Notes under the pieces: generated by a model
Database searches by the model: none
What the model was told of the DNA's origin: nothing
What the model saw: the letters and a program-made list of their open reading frames with translations, nothing else
Part shown: piece by piece, positions 27,830 through 37,029 of the stretch
Numbering within the stretch: the stretch's first letter is position 1
How the letters are laid out: every line of letters begins with the position of its first letter
Made by a program: the position numbers and the translations under genes
Assembly: GCA_012840465.1 (NCBI GenBank)
Contig: DULJ01000025.1
Coordinates: forward strand, 1 to 42,775
From: Caryophanales bacterium
GTDB taxonomy: Bacteria > Bacillota > Bacilli > Bacillales > Bacillaceae_J
DNA length: 42,775 bases
Direction of reading: 5' to 3'

Positions 27830-30800
27830 TTGTTAGGGTTACGATCGTACATTATAAAAAATGGAGAAGTAAAAACAGTTGCAAGCGGTTTTAATGAGGG
27901 GCTAAAGGAACAATTGGTGGCTGGGTTATCCGGCTCCGCAAGAGCCATGTTTATTGCAGCCATGTACATAGAAACAAAGCAGCCACAATTGGTTGCTACC
28001 CATAATTTGTATCAAGCACAAAAACTATATGATGACTTAGTAGAGATTATTGGTGAGAATGAAGTCTTTTTATATCCAGTTAATGAGTTAATTGCGGCTG
28101 AGATTGCCATTGCCAGTCCTGAATTAAAAGGGCAACGGATTGAAGCCTTAAACCACTGGTGTACAAAAAAGAGCGGCATTTTGATTGCACCAATCGCTGG
28201 ATTAAGAAGGATTTTACCACCAAAGGAAATATGGCAAAACAGCCAGATTTCTTTAAAGGACGGTGAGGAACTGGATTTAGATGCATTCTTATTGACACTC
28301 GTCAAAATGGGATATGAGCGTGCATCGATGGTATCTACACCGGGAGAGTTCAGTATTCGCGGCGGCATTATCGATATTTATCCATTAACGGAAGAAAGAC
28401 CGCTAAGGATTGAACTTTTTGATACCAACATTGATTCTATTCGCTACTTTGATATAGAAGATCAACGGTCATTACAAACTGTCAGTGAAATATTGATCGG
28501 GCCGGCAACCGAGGTCATATTATTTGATGAACATTTTGCAAGAGGGGCTGAGTTACTTGAACAAGGGCTTGCCAATAGTTTGAAGAAAGTAACCGACCGG
28601 AGTGCAAAAGAAGCTCTTTCTGAAAAGATTACGTATGAAATTGATCAATTAAAAAGACGGCAGCCGTTTCCGGAAATGTATAAGTACATGGGGTTATATT
28701 ACGGCAGGTCTGCTAGTTTAATAGATTACCTGCCAACGAACGGTATTGTCATTATGGATGAAATTAGCCGGATCCAAGAGATGTCCCAAAGTTTGGATAA
28801 GGAAGAGGCAGAATGGCAAATATCCCTTCTCCAACAAGGGGATATTATCGTTGATCTATCGATCCATCATCATTTTCAAGATTTATTAGAAAAGGCAAAG
28901 CGTCCCTTACTCTATTTATCTCTTTTTTTACGACATGTACCCCATACACATCCTGAAAATATTATTAATTTTACATGTAAACAAATGCAAAGCTTTCATG
29001 GTCAAATGGATCTGTTGAAAGGGGAGCTGGATCGATGGAAAAAGACAAACTATGCTGTAGTCTTTTTAGCAGCTAATGATGAACGGGTTAAAAAACTATC
29101 CAATGTATTAGCTGATTATAATATTGAGGCAGAAATTATCGAGAAGGATTCTGACTTACTCACTAGTCGGTTTCAAATTATAAAAGGTGACTTAAGCAGT
29201 GGCTTTGAATTGCCGTTGCAGCATTTAGCGGTCATAACAGAAGAGGAGCTTTTCAAGAAAAAGGCGAAAAAGATAGCACGCCGCCAAAAGCTTTCCAATG
29301 CTGAGCGAATCAAGAGCTATTCAGAATTAAAAGTAGGCGACTATGTCGTCCATGTTAATCATGGTATCGGTAAATATTTAGGGATAGAAACGTTGGAAAT
29401 TAACGGCGTTCATAAGGATTACCTCCACCTTAAGTATTCAGGCAATGACAAGCTATATGTTCCTGTTGAACAGATTGATCAAGTTCAAAAATATGTAGCA
29501 TCAGAAGGAAAAGAACCGAAAATCTATAAGCTTGGCGGTACGGATTGGAAAAAGGTTAAAACGAAGGTTCAAAAATCGGTTCAAAACATTGCGGATGATT
29601 TAATAAAGCTTTATGCCGAACGGGAGGCAAGTAAAGGATATGCATTCGCAAAGGATGGAGAAGAACAGCGGGAGTTGGAATCTTCATTCTCTTACCGAGA
29701 AACAGAGGATCAACTTCGTTGTATTGAGGAAATTAAAAAGGATATGGAAAGCGAACGCCCAATGGATCGTCTTCTTTGCGGTGATGTTGGGTATGGTAAA
29801 ACAGAAGTAGCGATAAGGGCGATCTTTAAGGCAATTATGGATGGAAAGCAAGTAGCGCTTCTTGTGCCTACAACAATTTTAGCTCAGCAGCATTATGAAA
29901 CGATCCGTGAACGCTTTCAAGGGTTTCCGGTTGAAGTTGGTTTGTTAAGCCGTTTCCGCAGTAAAAAGCAACAAACAGAAACGATTAAAGGGATAAAAGC
30001 AGGAACTGTAGATGTCGTCATAGGCACCCATCGAATTTTATCCAAAGATATTGTCTATCGTGATTTGGGTTTGCTCGTTATAGATGAAGAGCAACGTTTT
30101 GGTGTTACCCATAAGGAAAAGATTAAGAAAATGAAAGCAAATGTGGATGTCCTTACATTAACGGCAACACCTATTCCGAGGACGCTTCATATGTCCATGC
30201 TAGGGGTTAGGGATTTATCAGTGATTGAAACACCACCTGAAAATCGCTTTCCAATTCAAACGTATGTGGCGGAGTATAACCCAGGTCTTGTAAGAGAAGC
30301 GATCGAACGTGAGTTAGCCCGTGACGGTCAAATTTATTTTCTCTACAACCGTGTGGAGGAAATAGAACGAAAGGCTGAGGAAATCTCGATGCTTGTACCG
30401 GATGCAAGGGTTACCTATGCGCATGGTCAAATGAATGAAAATGAGCTGGAGGCCGTTATTTTATCTTTTTTAGAGGGAGAATACGATGTGCTCGTTAGCA
30501 CTACGATCATTGAAACGGGTGTTGATATACCAAATGTAAACACATTGATTGTTTACGCTGCTGACAAAATGGGACTTTCTCAGCTTTATCAGCTAAGAGG
30601 TCGTGTTGGCCGTTCAAACCGGGTTGCCTATGCGTATTTTACGTATCAAAAGGATAAAGTCCTGACTGAGGTTGCTGAAAAGAGACTACAGGCCATTAAA
30701 GAATTCACTGAATTAGGTTCAGGCTTTAAAATTGCCATGCGTGATTTGTCTATTCGCGGTGCTGGAAATCTGCTAGGTGCTGAGCAGCATGGATTTATCG

Positions 30801-31348
30801 ATACAGTTGGATTTGACCTCTATTCACAAATGCTGAAGGAAGCTATTGATGAAAAAAGAGGCTTGCCAAAAGAAGAAATTTTCCGGGATGTTGAAATTAA
30901 TCTAGAAATTGACGCCTACATTCCATCCGAGTATATTCAGGACGAAAAACAAAAAATTGATATGTATAAACGTTTCCGTGCTTTGGATACATTAGAAGAT
31001 GTTGAAGATCTTCAAGATGAAATGATTGACCGTTTTGGTGAATTTCCAAAAGAGGTGGAATACTTATTCCAAATATCGCGGATTAAGGTTTTTGCCAAAA
31101 AGCAAAAAATTGATTCCATTGTTCAAAAGAAAAATGAAATCTGGATGCTTATGGAGTCAAGCCCGGAGCAGGTCAGCAAAGTGGTCGAATTATCAGCAAA
31201 GTATGTTAAACATATCAGACTTGGCCAAGAAGGCGATAAACTAAAAATAATTACAGAACAGAATAGAACTACGATTGATGAACAAATAAAGGTAATTGAA
31301 GCATTCCTAAAAGAACTGAATATGACCGAGGAGCAAGTAATTGGATAG
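27830..31348 (+). CDS. mfd: Transcription-repair coupling factor Mfd
   Basis: A DNA translocase of 1172 residues that removes RNA polymerase stalled at lesions and recruits UvrA. Order: UvrB-like N-terminal module (about 1-420, with GEFSIRGGIIDIYPL), the polymerase-interacting domain (about 490-560, VHVNHGIGKYLGIE), the helicase core with Walker A GDVGYGKTEVA near residue 651 and DEEQRFG near 752, the TRG motif region including RGRVGRSNRVAYAY, and the C-terminal autoinhibitory domain. The start is TTG: AGGGGG at 27817-27822 favours 27830 over the in-frame TTG at 27824. Confidence 0.97.
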   Translation: MLGLRSYIIKNGEVKTVASGFNEGLKEQLVAGLSGSARAMFIAAMYIETKQPQLVATHNLYQAQKLYDDLVEIIGENEVFLYPVNELIAAEIAIASPELKGQRIEALNHWCTKKSGILIAPIAGLRRILPPKEIWQNSQISLKDGEELDLDAFLLTLVKMGYERASMVSTPGEFSIRGGIIDIYPLTEERPLRIELFDTNIDSIRYFDIEDQRSLQTVSEILIGPATEVILFDEHFARGAELLEQGLANSLKKVTDRSAKEALSEKITYEIDQLKRRQPFPEMYKYMGLYYGRSASLIDYLPTNGIVIMDEISRIQEMSQSLDKEEAEWQISLLQQGDIIVDLSIHHHFQDLLEKAKRPLLYLSLFLRHVPHTHPENIINFTCKQMQSFHGQMDLLKGELDRWKKTNYAVVFLAANDERVKKLSNVLADYNIEAEIIEKDSDLLTSRFQIIKGDLSSGFELPLQHLAVITEEELFKKKAKKIARRQKLSNAERIKSYSELKVGDYVVHVNHGIGKYLGIETLEINGVHKDYLHLKYSGNDKLYVPVEQIDQVQKYVASEGKEPKIYKLGGTDWKKVKTKVQKSVQNIADDLIKLYAEREASKGYAFAKDGEEQRELESSFSYRETEDQLRCIEEIKKDMESERPMDRLLCGDVGYGKTEVAIRAIFKAIMDGKQVALLVPTTILAQQHYETIRERFQGFPVEVGLLSRFRSKKQQTETIKGIKAGTVDVVIGTHRILSKDIVYRDLGLLVIDEEQRFGVTHKEKIKKMKANVDVLTLTATPIPRTLHMSMLGVRDLSVIETPPENRFPIQTYVAEYNPGLVREAIERELARDGQIYFLYNRVEEIERKAEEISMLVPDARVTYAHGQMNENELEAVILSFLEGEYDVLVSTTIIETGVDIPNVNTLIVYAADKMGLSQLYQLRGRVGRSNRVAYAYFTYQKDKVLTEVAEKRLQAIKEFTELGSGFKIAMRDLSIRGAGNLLGAEQHGFIDTVGFDLYSQMLKEAIDEKRGLPKEEIFRDVEINLEIDAYIPSEYIQDEKQKIDMYKRFRALDTLEDVEDLQDEMIDRFGEFPKEVEYLFQISRIKVFAKKQKIDSIVQKKNEIWMLMESSPEQVSKVVELSAKYVKHIRLGQEGDKLKIITEQNRTTIDEQIKVIEAFLKELNMTEEQVIG

Positions 31349-31350
31349 AT

Positions 31351-31395
31351 AGAAAAGCGGAAGTTTACGAGTCGCTGGGTGCAGAAGCTGGACGG
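31351..31395 (-). repeat. Family A repeat, internally deleted (inverted)
   Basis: AGAAAAGCGGAAG (right terminus) is joined to TTTACGAGTCGCTGG and a degraded AAGCTGGAC-like left end. It lies two bases after the mfd stop codon. The middle ~100 bp of the full unit are missing. Confidence 0.7.
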
Positions 31396-31442
31396 ATGGT
31401 AATGATTCCCTTGGGATAATTAAATAAATTTCACTTTCATGA

Positions 31443-31472
31443 TGAATAGAACTATAAAGGTGTAAGATACTA
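31443..31472 (+). promoter_or_regulatory. spoVT sigma-G promoter candidate
   Basis: TGAATA (31443-31448)-17-GATACTA (31466-31472) fits the sigma-G consensus with one mismatch in the -10. spoVT is sigma-G dependent in B. subtilis. Confidence 0.65.
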
Positions 31473-31565
31473 AACACAAGAAAATGGTGATTTCTTCAAT
31501 GAAAGGTGTTACACAACTATATCACCAATAATTTTCAATCATCAGATGAAAGTGAGGCATCTAGA

Positions 31566-32105
31566 ATGAAAGCAACAGGTATCGTTCGTCGTATTGATGA
31601 TTTAGGAAGAGTTGTTATCCCGAAAGAAATTAGAAGGACACTACGTATTCGTGAAGGGGATCCACTTGAAATTTTTGTAGATAGAGATGGCGAGGTTATA
31701 TTAAAGAAATACTCTCCTATAAGTGAGCTAGGTGATTTTGCAAAAGAATATGCTGAAGCGTTATACGATAGTTTAGGGCATATCATCCTGATAACTGACA
31801 GAGATTCATTCATTGCAGTTGCTGGCGGGTCGAAAAAGGAATATTTAAACCGTAATATTGGTCAAGTTGTCGAAAAGGTAATGGAGGATCGCCAGGTTTT
31901 ATTAGTAACCTCGGAAACAGACGTTGAATTTATTGACGGTGTTGAAGAAAAGGTATCCTCCTATGTGATTGGAGCAATTATTGCAAACGGTGACCCGATT
32001 GGATCAGTTCTGATTATGTCTAAAGAAGGTAAGCAAGTAGGAGAAATAGAGCAAAAGGCGGCCGAGACAGCTGCGAGCTTCTTAGCGCGTCAAATGGAGC
32101 AATAA
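31566..32105 (+). CDS. spoVT: SpoVT, forespore transcriptional regulator
   Basis: A 179-residue regulator. The N-terminal AbrB-like DNA-binding domain (residues 1-50, MKATGIVRRIDDLGRVVIPKEIRR) is followed by a C-terminal GAF domain (about 56-178). SpoVT tunes the sigma-G regulon in the forespore. The frame continues upstream to 31506, but the AGTGAGG site and full-length agreement with B. subtilis (178 aa) support ATG 31566. Confidence 0.96.
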   Translation: MKATGIVRRIDDLGRVVIPKEIRRTLRIREGDPLEIFVDRDGEVILKKYSPISELGDFAKEYAEALYDSLGHIILITDRDSFIAVAGGSKKEYLNRNIGQVVEKVMEDRQVLLVTSETDVEFIDGVEEKVSSYVIGAIIANGDPIGSVLIMSKEGKQVGEIEQKAAETAASFLARQMEQ

Positions 32106-32171
32106 GATAACCAAGTTCAACTATACTTAACCCTAAATCATTACCGTTCGCAAAGAAATTTACACATAATT

Positions 32172-32201
32172 AAGGAGGCGGCCCAGCTGTCTCCTTCTTT
32201 T
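32172..32201 (+). terminator. spoVT terminator
   Basis: AAGGAGGCGGC (32172-32182) pairs with GCTGTCTCCTT (32186-32196, two G-U pairs) around a 3-base loop, followed by CTTTT. Confidence 0.7.
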
Positions 32202-32271
32202 GCGCTTCGATGTAGTGTATAATACCTTTTTGTACTATCACAAATTTATATCATTTCTCGTCGATAGTATA

Positions 32272-32346
32272 AGAAAGGACATCGAGACCCTTCAGGTTAT
32301 ACCTTTAGGTACTGCCGCCATTATGGGCAGTAAGTCGTGTCTTTCT
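32272..32346 (+). ncRNA. Candidate structured leader RNA of the SpoVB-like gene
   Basis: AGAAAG-ACA-CGA (32272-32285, two single-base bulges) pairs with TCG-TGT-CTTTCT (32335-32346) to close a ~75-nt domain. Inside, ACTGCC (32311-32316) pairs with GGCAGT (32326-32331) and AGGT (32294-32297) with ACCT (32301-32304). The domain ends ~30 bases before the start codon of the flippase gene. It lacks the landmark motifs of the riboswitch classes I know. The fold was drawn by hand, without energy calculation. Confidence 0.5.
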
Positions 32347-32375
32347 AAGATGGTCGCCTTGGAAGGATGTGGGTA

Positions 32376-34022
32376 ATGGAGAACACCCGTGAATTTATTG
32401 AAAAACAAATATGGAAAAGCGCTTTAATCTTAACTATTGCTGGCATTATTACTAAAGTTTTAAGTGCAGCCTATCGTATTCCATTCCAAAATATAGCCGG
32501 AGATATCGGTTTTTACATTTACCAACAGGTGTATCCTTTCTATGGGATCGCCCTCATTTTAGCAACATACGGATTTCCTGTCATTATTTCAAAACTCATT
32601 GCAGAACAAATGCAAGAAAAGAAAGGTGAACCATTCAAAGTACTTTTAGTTGCTTTTGTTTTTCTTTCTATCTTCTTTATTGGCTTATTTTTGATTTTAT
32701 ATACAGGTGCGGAAAAAATTTCATATTGGATGGGAGATAAGGAGTTATCTGTCCCCTTAAAGGTTGTTTCCTTTTCGTTATTATTTGTGCCGATCCTCTC
32801 CGTTTTAAGGGGATATTTTCAAGGCCAAAATAATATGACACCTACGGCAATCTCCCAAATTGGGGAACAATTGGTACGTGTTACAACCATCCTTGTACTT
32901 ACTTATTTTTTATTAACAAATGGCTATTCCAGTTATATAGGGGGCGCCGGTGCCGTCTTTGGTTCGATTATAGGCGGCTTTTGTGCTGTGATTATCCTTT
33001 TTTACTTTTGGATAAAAACGGGAGATGGCCACAAATTTAAGTTTTCATTTCGTGTAAACGGTACGGGTATGAATAGTCTTTCGATTGTAAAGGCAATTAC
33101 CGTGCAGGGATTCACAATTTGTATCAGTAGTTTGTTTTTAATTCTATTGCAATTGGTTGATGCCATGACCTTATATTCCGAGCTTGTAAGTAGTGGGGGT
33201 TTTTCCTTAACGGAAGCAAAAGTAGCCAAAGGTGTTTTTGACCGTGGACAACCATTGATCCAACTAGGGACAGTGGTTGCTACCTCATTATCGCTTACAC
33301 TGGTCCCGCTTATTTCCAGCGCCAAGGTTAGAAATGACTTTGCCTATATTAAAGAACAGGTTCAGTTGTCGATCCGTGTAAGTGTCATCGTTGGATTAGG
33401 TGCCGCGCTTGGGTTAATGGCTATTATAAAGGCTACTAATTACATGTTATTTACAAATACAGACGGCTCTTATACGCTGGCTATTTTGGCAATCACGATT
33501 TTATTTAGCTCAATTGTCATGACGTCAGCGGCTATATTACAAGGATTAGGGAAAACCTTAGCTCCTGCGTACTTTGTCTTGATTGGCGTTGTTTGCAAAA
33601 TTATATTAAACTATTTATTTATTCCTTACTTTGGAACCGTTGGTGCCGCGCTTGCAACAGTTGCCGCTTATCTTTTGACGACTGTTTTTCATGTAAGGGC
33701 GTTGACGAAAATGCTACATGTTCAATTGTTTTCAGGTTATACAAAGAAGGCTCTACTTGCTGGGGGATGTATGGTCATTAGCTTATATAGTTATCAGTTA
33801 TTGCTACATGAACTTTTCCATTTATCTGAAACGGGAAACAGATTGTTTGCAACTTTTCAATCATTGTCAGCCGTTATGATTGGCGGATTTATATATATTT
33901 TAATTGTTGTCAAAACAAATGTGTTTTCGGAAGGTGAGCTTAATTCACTGCCGTTTGGCTCAAAGCTGCAACTACTAATTGGAAAAAAGGATAAGGAACA
34001 TTATTCGTTAAAGGAGGAGTGA
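32376..34022 (+). CDS. yabM: SpoVB/MurJ-type polysaccharide/lipid II flippase (YabM)
   Basis: A multi-pass membrane protein of 548 residues in the MOP superfamily (polysaccharide transporter family), with about 14 hydrophobic segments starting near residue 12. RIPFQNIAGDIGFYIYQQVYPFYG and RGYFQGQNNMTPTAISQI-like segments are characteristic of the SpoVB/YabM/YkvU group. Relatives flip lipid-linked wall precursors; SpoVB acts in cortex synthesis, and the specific cargo of YabM is not established. An upstream in-frame ATG (32367) abuts GGAAGG with no spacing; the ATG at 32376 is nine bases away and preferred. It ends overlapping yabN by one base. Confidence 0.92.
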   Translation: MENTREFIEKQIWKSALILTIAGIITKVLSAAYRIPFQNIAGDIGFYIYQQVYPFYGIALILATYGFPVIISKLIAEQMQEKKGEPFKVLLVAFVFLSIFFIGLFLILYTGAEKISYWMGDKELSVPLKVVSFSLLFVPILSVLRGYFQGQNNMTPTAISQIGEQLVRVTTILVLTYFLLTNGYSSYIGGAGAVFGSIIGGFCAVIILFYFWIKTGDGHKFKFSFRVNGTGMNSLSIVKAITVQGFTICISSLFLILLQLVDAMTLYSELVSSGGFSLTEAKVAKGVFDRGQPLIQLGTVVATSLSLTLVPLISSAKVRNDFAYIKEQVQLSIRVSVIVGLGAALGLMAIIKATNYMLFTNTDGSYTLAILAITILFSSIVMTSAAILQGLGKTLAPAYFVLIGVVCKIILNYLFIPYFGTVGAALATVAAYLLTTVFHVRALTKMLHVQLFSGYTKKALLAGGCMVISLYSYQLLLHELFHLSETGNRLFATFQSLSAVMIGGFIYILIVVKTNVFSEGELNSLPFGSKLQLLIGKKDKEHYSLKEE

Positions 34023-35500
34023 TGATTTTGGCAAATAAAATTACAGTCGTTGGGCTTGGTGCCGGTAATTTTGAGCAGCTCCCAATCGGCATCTACCGTC
34101 AGTTAAAAGAAACTAGCACACCGCTTGTCTTACGGACGAAGGAGCACCCGGTTGTCGACGAGTTGGTGAAAGAAGGGATTGTGTTTCAATCCTTTGATGA
34201 CATTTACGAAAGTCATGACAAGTTCGAAGAGGTCTATGAGCATATTGTTGATATCCTTCTGCAAAAGGTGAAGGAAACGGATATTACCTATGCAGTTCCG
34301 GGTCATCCGTTAGTGGCCGAAAGAACAGTTAAGATGCTGCTTGAGCAGGCACAGTCTGGTGAGGGCAATTTTGAGGTAAAAATTGAAGGCGGACAAAGCT
34401 TTTTTGACGCGATGTTTGCGGCGCTTGAAATTGATCCAGTCGAAGGCTTTCAATTTCTTGACGGAACGGATCTGCACGAAGAAGAGCTGCAGCTAAAGCA
34501 GCATATCATTATCGGTCAAGTATATGATAGTTATATAGCGTCAGAAGTTAAGTTAACTTTAATGGAACGGTTGCCTGATGATTATCAGGTTGTCATTGTG
34601 GCAGCGGCCGGAAGCCGGGACCAGGTATTGAAGCGTGTGCCATTGTATGAATTGGATCGTGAAGTGGAAGTAAACAATCTAACGAGCATTTATGTTCCGC
34701 CTGTACGTGAGGATGAGCTGCTGTACGGCGAGTTCCAAGCATTGCGGAAGGTGATTGCTGACTTAAGGGGACCGAATGGTTGTCCGTGGGACCGTGAGCA
34801 AACCCATGAATCATTGAAAAGGTATTTAGTCGAGGAAACATATGAAGTGCTAGATGCCATTGATGATGGCGATGACGACTTGTTAATCGACGAGCTTGGG
34901 GATGTCCTTTTACAAGTAATGTTGCATGCGCAGATTGGTGAAGATGATGGCTACTTTACAATTCAAGATGTGATTCGGGCGATTACAGAAAAGATGATTC
35001 GCAGACATCCCCATGTGTTCGGGGACGTTTCTGTTGATTCAACCGATGAAGTCGTGAAAAACTGGGATGAAATTAAGTTAGGAGAGAAGCCGGAAGTTGT
35101 TCGTGAATCCCTGCTTGATGGCATTCCAAAGGAACTTCCCAGCCTGTACAGAGCCTATGAACTTCAGAAAAAGGCAGCAAAGGTTGGCTTTGATTGGAAA
35201 GAAGTCGAGCCAATGTGGGGTAAGGTAAAAGAAGAAATAGCGGAGTTTGAAAATGAAACTGTAGCTATGGATAAAGAAAAGCTTGAAAAGGAATTTGGGG
35301 ATATTATTTTTGCTCTTGTGAATGTCGCCAGGTTTTATAAAATCGACCCAGAAGAAGGACTCCGGGCAACAAATCTTAAATTCTATAATCGTTTCCGCTT
35401 TATTGAAGACACTGTTAAGAATAAAGGGTATGATATTACGAAGATGTCCTTGGATGAACTTGATGTAATATGGGAAGATGCTAAAAAGCGTGAGGAGTGA
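34022..35500 (+). CDS. yabN: YabN: tetrapyrrole-methylase-like / MazG fusion protein
   Basis: A 492-residue fusion. The N-terminal ~220 residues have the SAM-methylase (tetrapyrrole) fold with [15 protein letters not shown] and [12 protein letters not shown]. The C-terminal MazG part has [27 protein letters not shown] and DELGDVLLQ, the acidic metal-binding set of NTP pyrophosphohydrolases, with a second MazG-like half further on. MazG enzymes hydrolyse NTPs, including non-canonical ones; the substrate of the methylase half is unknown. The start ATG overlaps the yabM stop (TGATG), with AAGGAGG four bases before. Confidence 0.93.
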   Translation: MILANKITVVGLGAGNFEQLPIGIYRQLKETSTPLVLRTKEHPVVDELVKEGIVFQSFDDIYESHDKFEEVYEHIVDILLQKVKETDITYAVPGHPLVAERTVKMLLEQAQSGEGNFEVKIEGGQSFFDAMFAALEIDPVEGFQFLDGTDLHEEELQLKQHIIIGQVYDSYIASEVKLTLMERLPDDYQVVIVAAAGSRDQVLKRVPLYELDREVEVNNLTSIYVPPVREDELLYGEFQALRKVIADLRGPNGCPWDREQTHESLKRYLVEETYEVLDAIDDGDDDLLIDELGDVLLQVMLHAQIGEDDGYFTIQDVIRAITEKMIRRHPHVFGDVSVDSTDEVVKNWDEIKLGEKPEVVRESLLDGIPKELPSLYRAYELQKKAAKVGFDWKEVEPMWGKVKEEIAEFENETVAMDKEKLEKEFGDIIFALVNVARFYKIDPEEGLRATNLKFYNRFRFIEDTVKNKGYDITKMSLDELDVIWEDAKKREE

Positions 35501-35505
35501 TTACT

Positions 35506-35808
35506 ATGGAAATGCGCTTAGACAAGTTTTTGAAAGTTTCAAGATTAATTAAAAGAAGAACATTAGCGAAAGAAGTAGCCGATCAAGGCAGAATCGCAAT
35601 CAATGGTGTGCAAGCCAAAGCCAGTTCCAATGTCAAAGTCGGCGACGAGCTAACTATTCGCTTTGGTCAAAAGCTTGTTACCGTTAAAATTGATGCTATA
35701 AAAGATACAACGAAAAAAGAAGATGCCGCCTCAATGTACACTGTCGTGAAAGAAGAAAAAATACAAAACAATTACGAGGAAACAGAAGAAGACCACCCTA
35801 TTTTTTAG
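35506..35808 (+). CDS. rqcP: RqcP (YabO), ribosome quality-control S4-domain protein
   Basis: A 100-residue S4-domain protein ([27 protein letters not shown]...) matching B. subtilis YabO/RqcP. It works with RqcH on stalled 50S subunits to add C-terminal alanine tails. The basic RNA-binding face lies in the first ~60 residues. The frame opens at GTG 35497, but GAGGAG at 35492-35497 is spaced eight bases from the ATG at 35506. The C-terminal acidic tail ([10 protein letters not shown]) is longer than in B. subtilis and its last codons form the terminator stem. Confidence 0.94.
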   Translation: MEMRLDKFLKVSRLIKRRTLAKEVADQGRIAINGVQAKASSNVKVGDELTIRFGQKLVTVKIDAIKDTTKKEDAASMYTVVKEEKIQNNYEETEEDHPIF

Positions 35809-35819
35809 GGTGGCTTTTT
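35793..35819 (+). terminator. rqcP terminator overlapping the coding end
   Basis: CCACCCTA (35793-35800) pairs with TAGGGTGG (35806-35813) around TTTTT, followed by CTTTTT. The 5' arm is coding and the 3' arm begins with the TAG stop codon. Confidence 0.93.
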
Positions 35820-35844
35820 CAATTTGCAAGCAAAACTGCTTGGT

Positions 35845-35871
35845 CTATATACCTTATCCCAATCATATAGT
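35845..35871 (+). promoter_or_regulatory. Possible sigma-E promoter of yabPQ
   Basis: CATATAGT (35864-35871) resembles the sigma-E -10 (CATACAnT). An ATATA-containing -35 candidate lies at 35845-35851, with shorter spacing than usual. yabP and yabQ are mother-cell genes in B. subtilis. If real, the family B repeat at 35905 lies in the transcribed leader. Confidence 0.4.
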
Positions 35872-35904
35872 GTGATAGAGGACTTATGCCGATAATACTT
35901 CTTT

Positions 35905-36099
35905 TAACTTCATTCAGCAGAAATCTCCCACTTCCATAAGTGGTGAGATGAATGCAAATTAGTATTTTAAATTCAATGGGAGTACAAACCCTTGCTGAAT
36001 AAAGTTAAAGCCTCCGGCGGATGCCTCAGATTTTCAAAGGTAATTTTTCGAGCAAGCTCGAAAAAATCTGGGCGCAAATACGCCAAGGCGAATTTGATC
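35905..36099 (+). repeat. Interspersed repeat family B, copy 1
   Basis: A composite repeat. Sub-element 35905-36007 is bounded by inverted repeats (TAACTTCATTCAGCAG and GCTGAATAAAGTTA) and holds a CCACTT-CCAT-AAGTGG hairpin. The core 36008-36099 holds CCTCCGGCGGATGCCTCAG, TTCGAGC-AA-GCTCGAA, AAAATCTGGGCGC and CGCCAAGGCG. It shares near-identical sequence with 38098-38347. It ends three bases before the yabP ribosome binding site and accounts for most of the 307-base gap. Confidence 0.9.
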
Positions 36100-36115
36100 A
36101 TAGGAGGACGAGGAT

Positions 36116-36427
36116 ATGGATCATTATTATGATATGGGAAACCAAAACCAAAATAAAGGAACAACGCCACAGCATGACGTTATCATGAGGGGCAGAAGGA
36201 CGTTGGAAATATCCGGTGTAAAGCAAGTTGAAAGCTTTGATAATGAGGAGTTCTTACTGGAAACCGTTATGGGCTTTTTAGTGATTCGCGGTGAAAACCT
36301 GCAAATGAAAAATCTCGATGTTGATAAAGGCGTTGTATCGATTAAAGGGAGAATCTCAGCACTTTCCTATATTGACGATCAACATGGGGAGAAAGCTAAA
36401 GGATTCTTTGGTAAGTTATTCAAATGA
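36116..36427 (+). CDS. yabP: Sporulation protein YabP
   Basis: A 103-residue YabP-family protein (related to YqfC), made in the mother cell and needed for sporulation in B. subtilis, with a role linked to cortex formation. The conserved core GRRTLEISGVKQVESFDNEEF and GFLVIRGENLQMKNLDVDKGVVSIKG fills residues 24-85. AGGAGG at 36102-36107, eight bases from the ATG, supports the start. It overlaps yabQ by four bases. Confidence 0.94.
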   Translation: MDHYYDMGNQNQNKGTTPQHDVIMRGRRTLEISGVKQVESFDNEEFLLETVMGFLVIRGENLQMKNLDVDKGVVSIKGRISALSYIDDQHGEKAKGFFGKLFK

Positions 36428-37014
36428 GTCTAACAATCCAGCTGAATACAATGATTGCCATGGTCGTTATCGGAGCATGGCTCGGGGTTGCACTTGATAC
36501 ATATGGTCGCTTTTTAAAGCGACCTAAGCGCGCCAAATGGTTTTTGTTTATGAATGATATTTTATTTTGGATGGTACAGGCCTTACTCCTTTTTTATGTG
36601 TTATTACTTGTAAATGAGGGACAGCTTCGCTTTTATATTATTTTAGCGATATTATGCGGCTATGCAGCTTATCAGAGCTTATTTAAAAATATTTATTTAA
36701 GAATATTGGAGTTTTTAATAAAATCCTCCATTTGGACCTATCGTTTTGTGTATCGATTGATTATTATATTGATAGTACGGCCAATTAAATGGCTCATTCA
36801 ATTATTTATTGTTCTTGTTTTATTTTTAGGAAATGTGCTATGGAAGGTTTTTAAATTAGCATTTTTAATTCTTTATACTCCAATAAAGTGGCTTTTTCAA
36901 ATATTGTGGCGATTTGTTCCGCAAAAAGTCAAAATATTTTTTATCAGTCTGGCAGGGATTTTAATAAGAAAGAAGAATACTATAGTAAAATGGTGGAAAA
37001 AGTTCCGGGAATAA
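36424..37014 (+). CDS. yabQ: Sporulation membrane protein YabQ
   Basis: A 196-residue membrane protein with about five hydrophobic segments (near 5-25, 40-62, 68-85, 105-140 and 150-180) and a very basic C terminus (RKKNTIVKWWKKFRE). In B. subtilis YabQ localises to the outer forespore membrane and is required for cortex synthesis. It starts within the yabP stop (ATGA) and is translationally coupled to it. Confidence 0.93.
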   Translation: MSLTIQLNTMIAMVVIGAWLGVALDTYGRFLKRPKRAKWFLFMNDILFWMVQALLLFYVLLLVNEGQLRFYIILAILCGYAAYQSLFKNIYLRILEFLIKSSIWTYRFVYRLIIILIVRPIKWLIQLFIVLVLFLGNVLWKVFKLAFLILYTPIKWLFQILWRFVPQKVKIFFISLAGILIRKKNTIVKWWKKFRE

Positions 37015-37029
37015 GGAGGTCAAGTTGCG

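Noticed and set aside
28012-28368. Antisense ORF of 118 codons inside mfd
   Set aside because: Shadow of a strongly conserved coding frame; no independent support.
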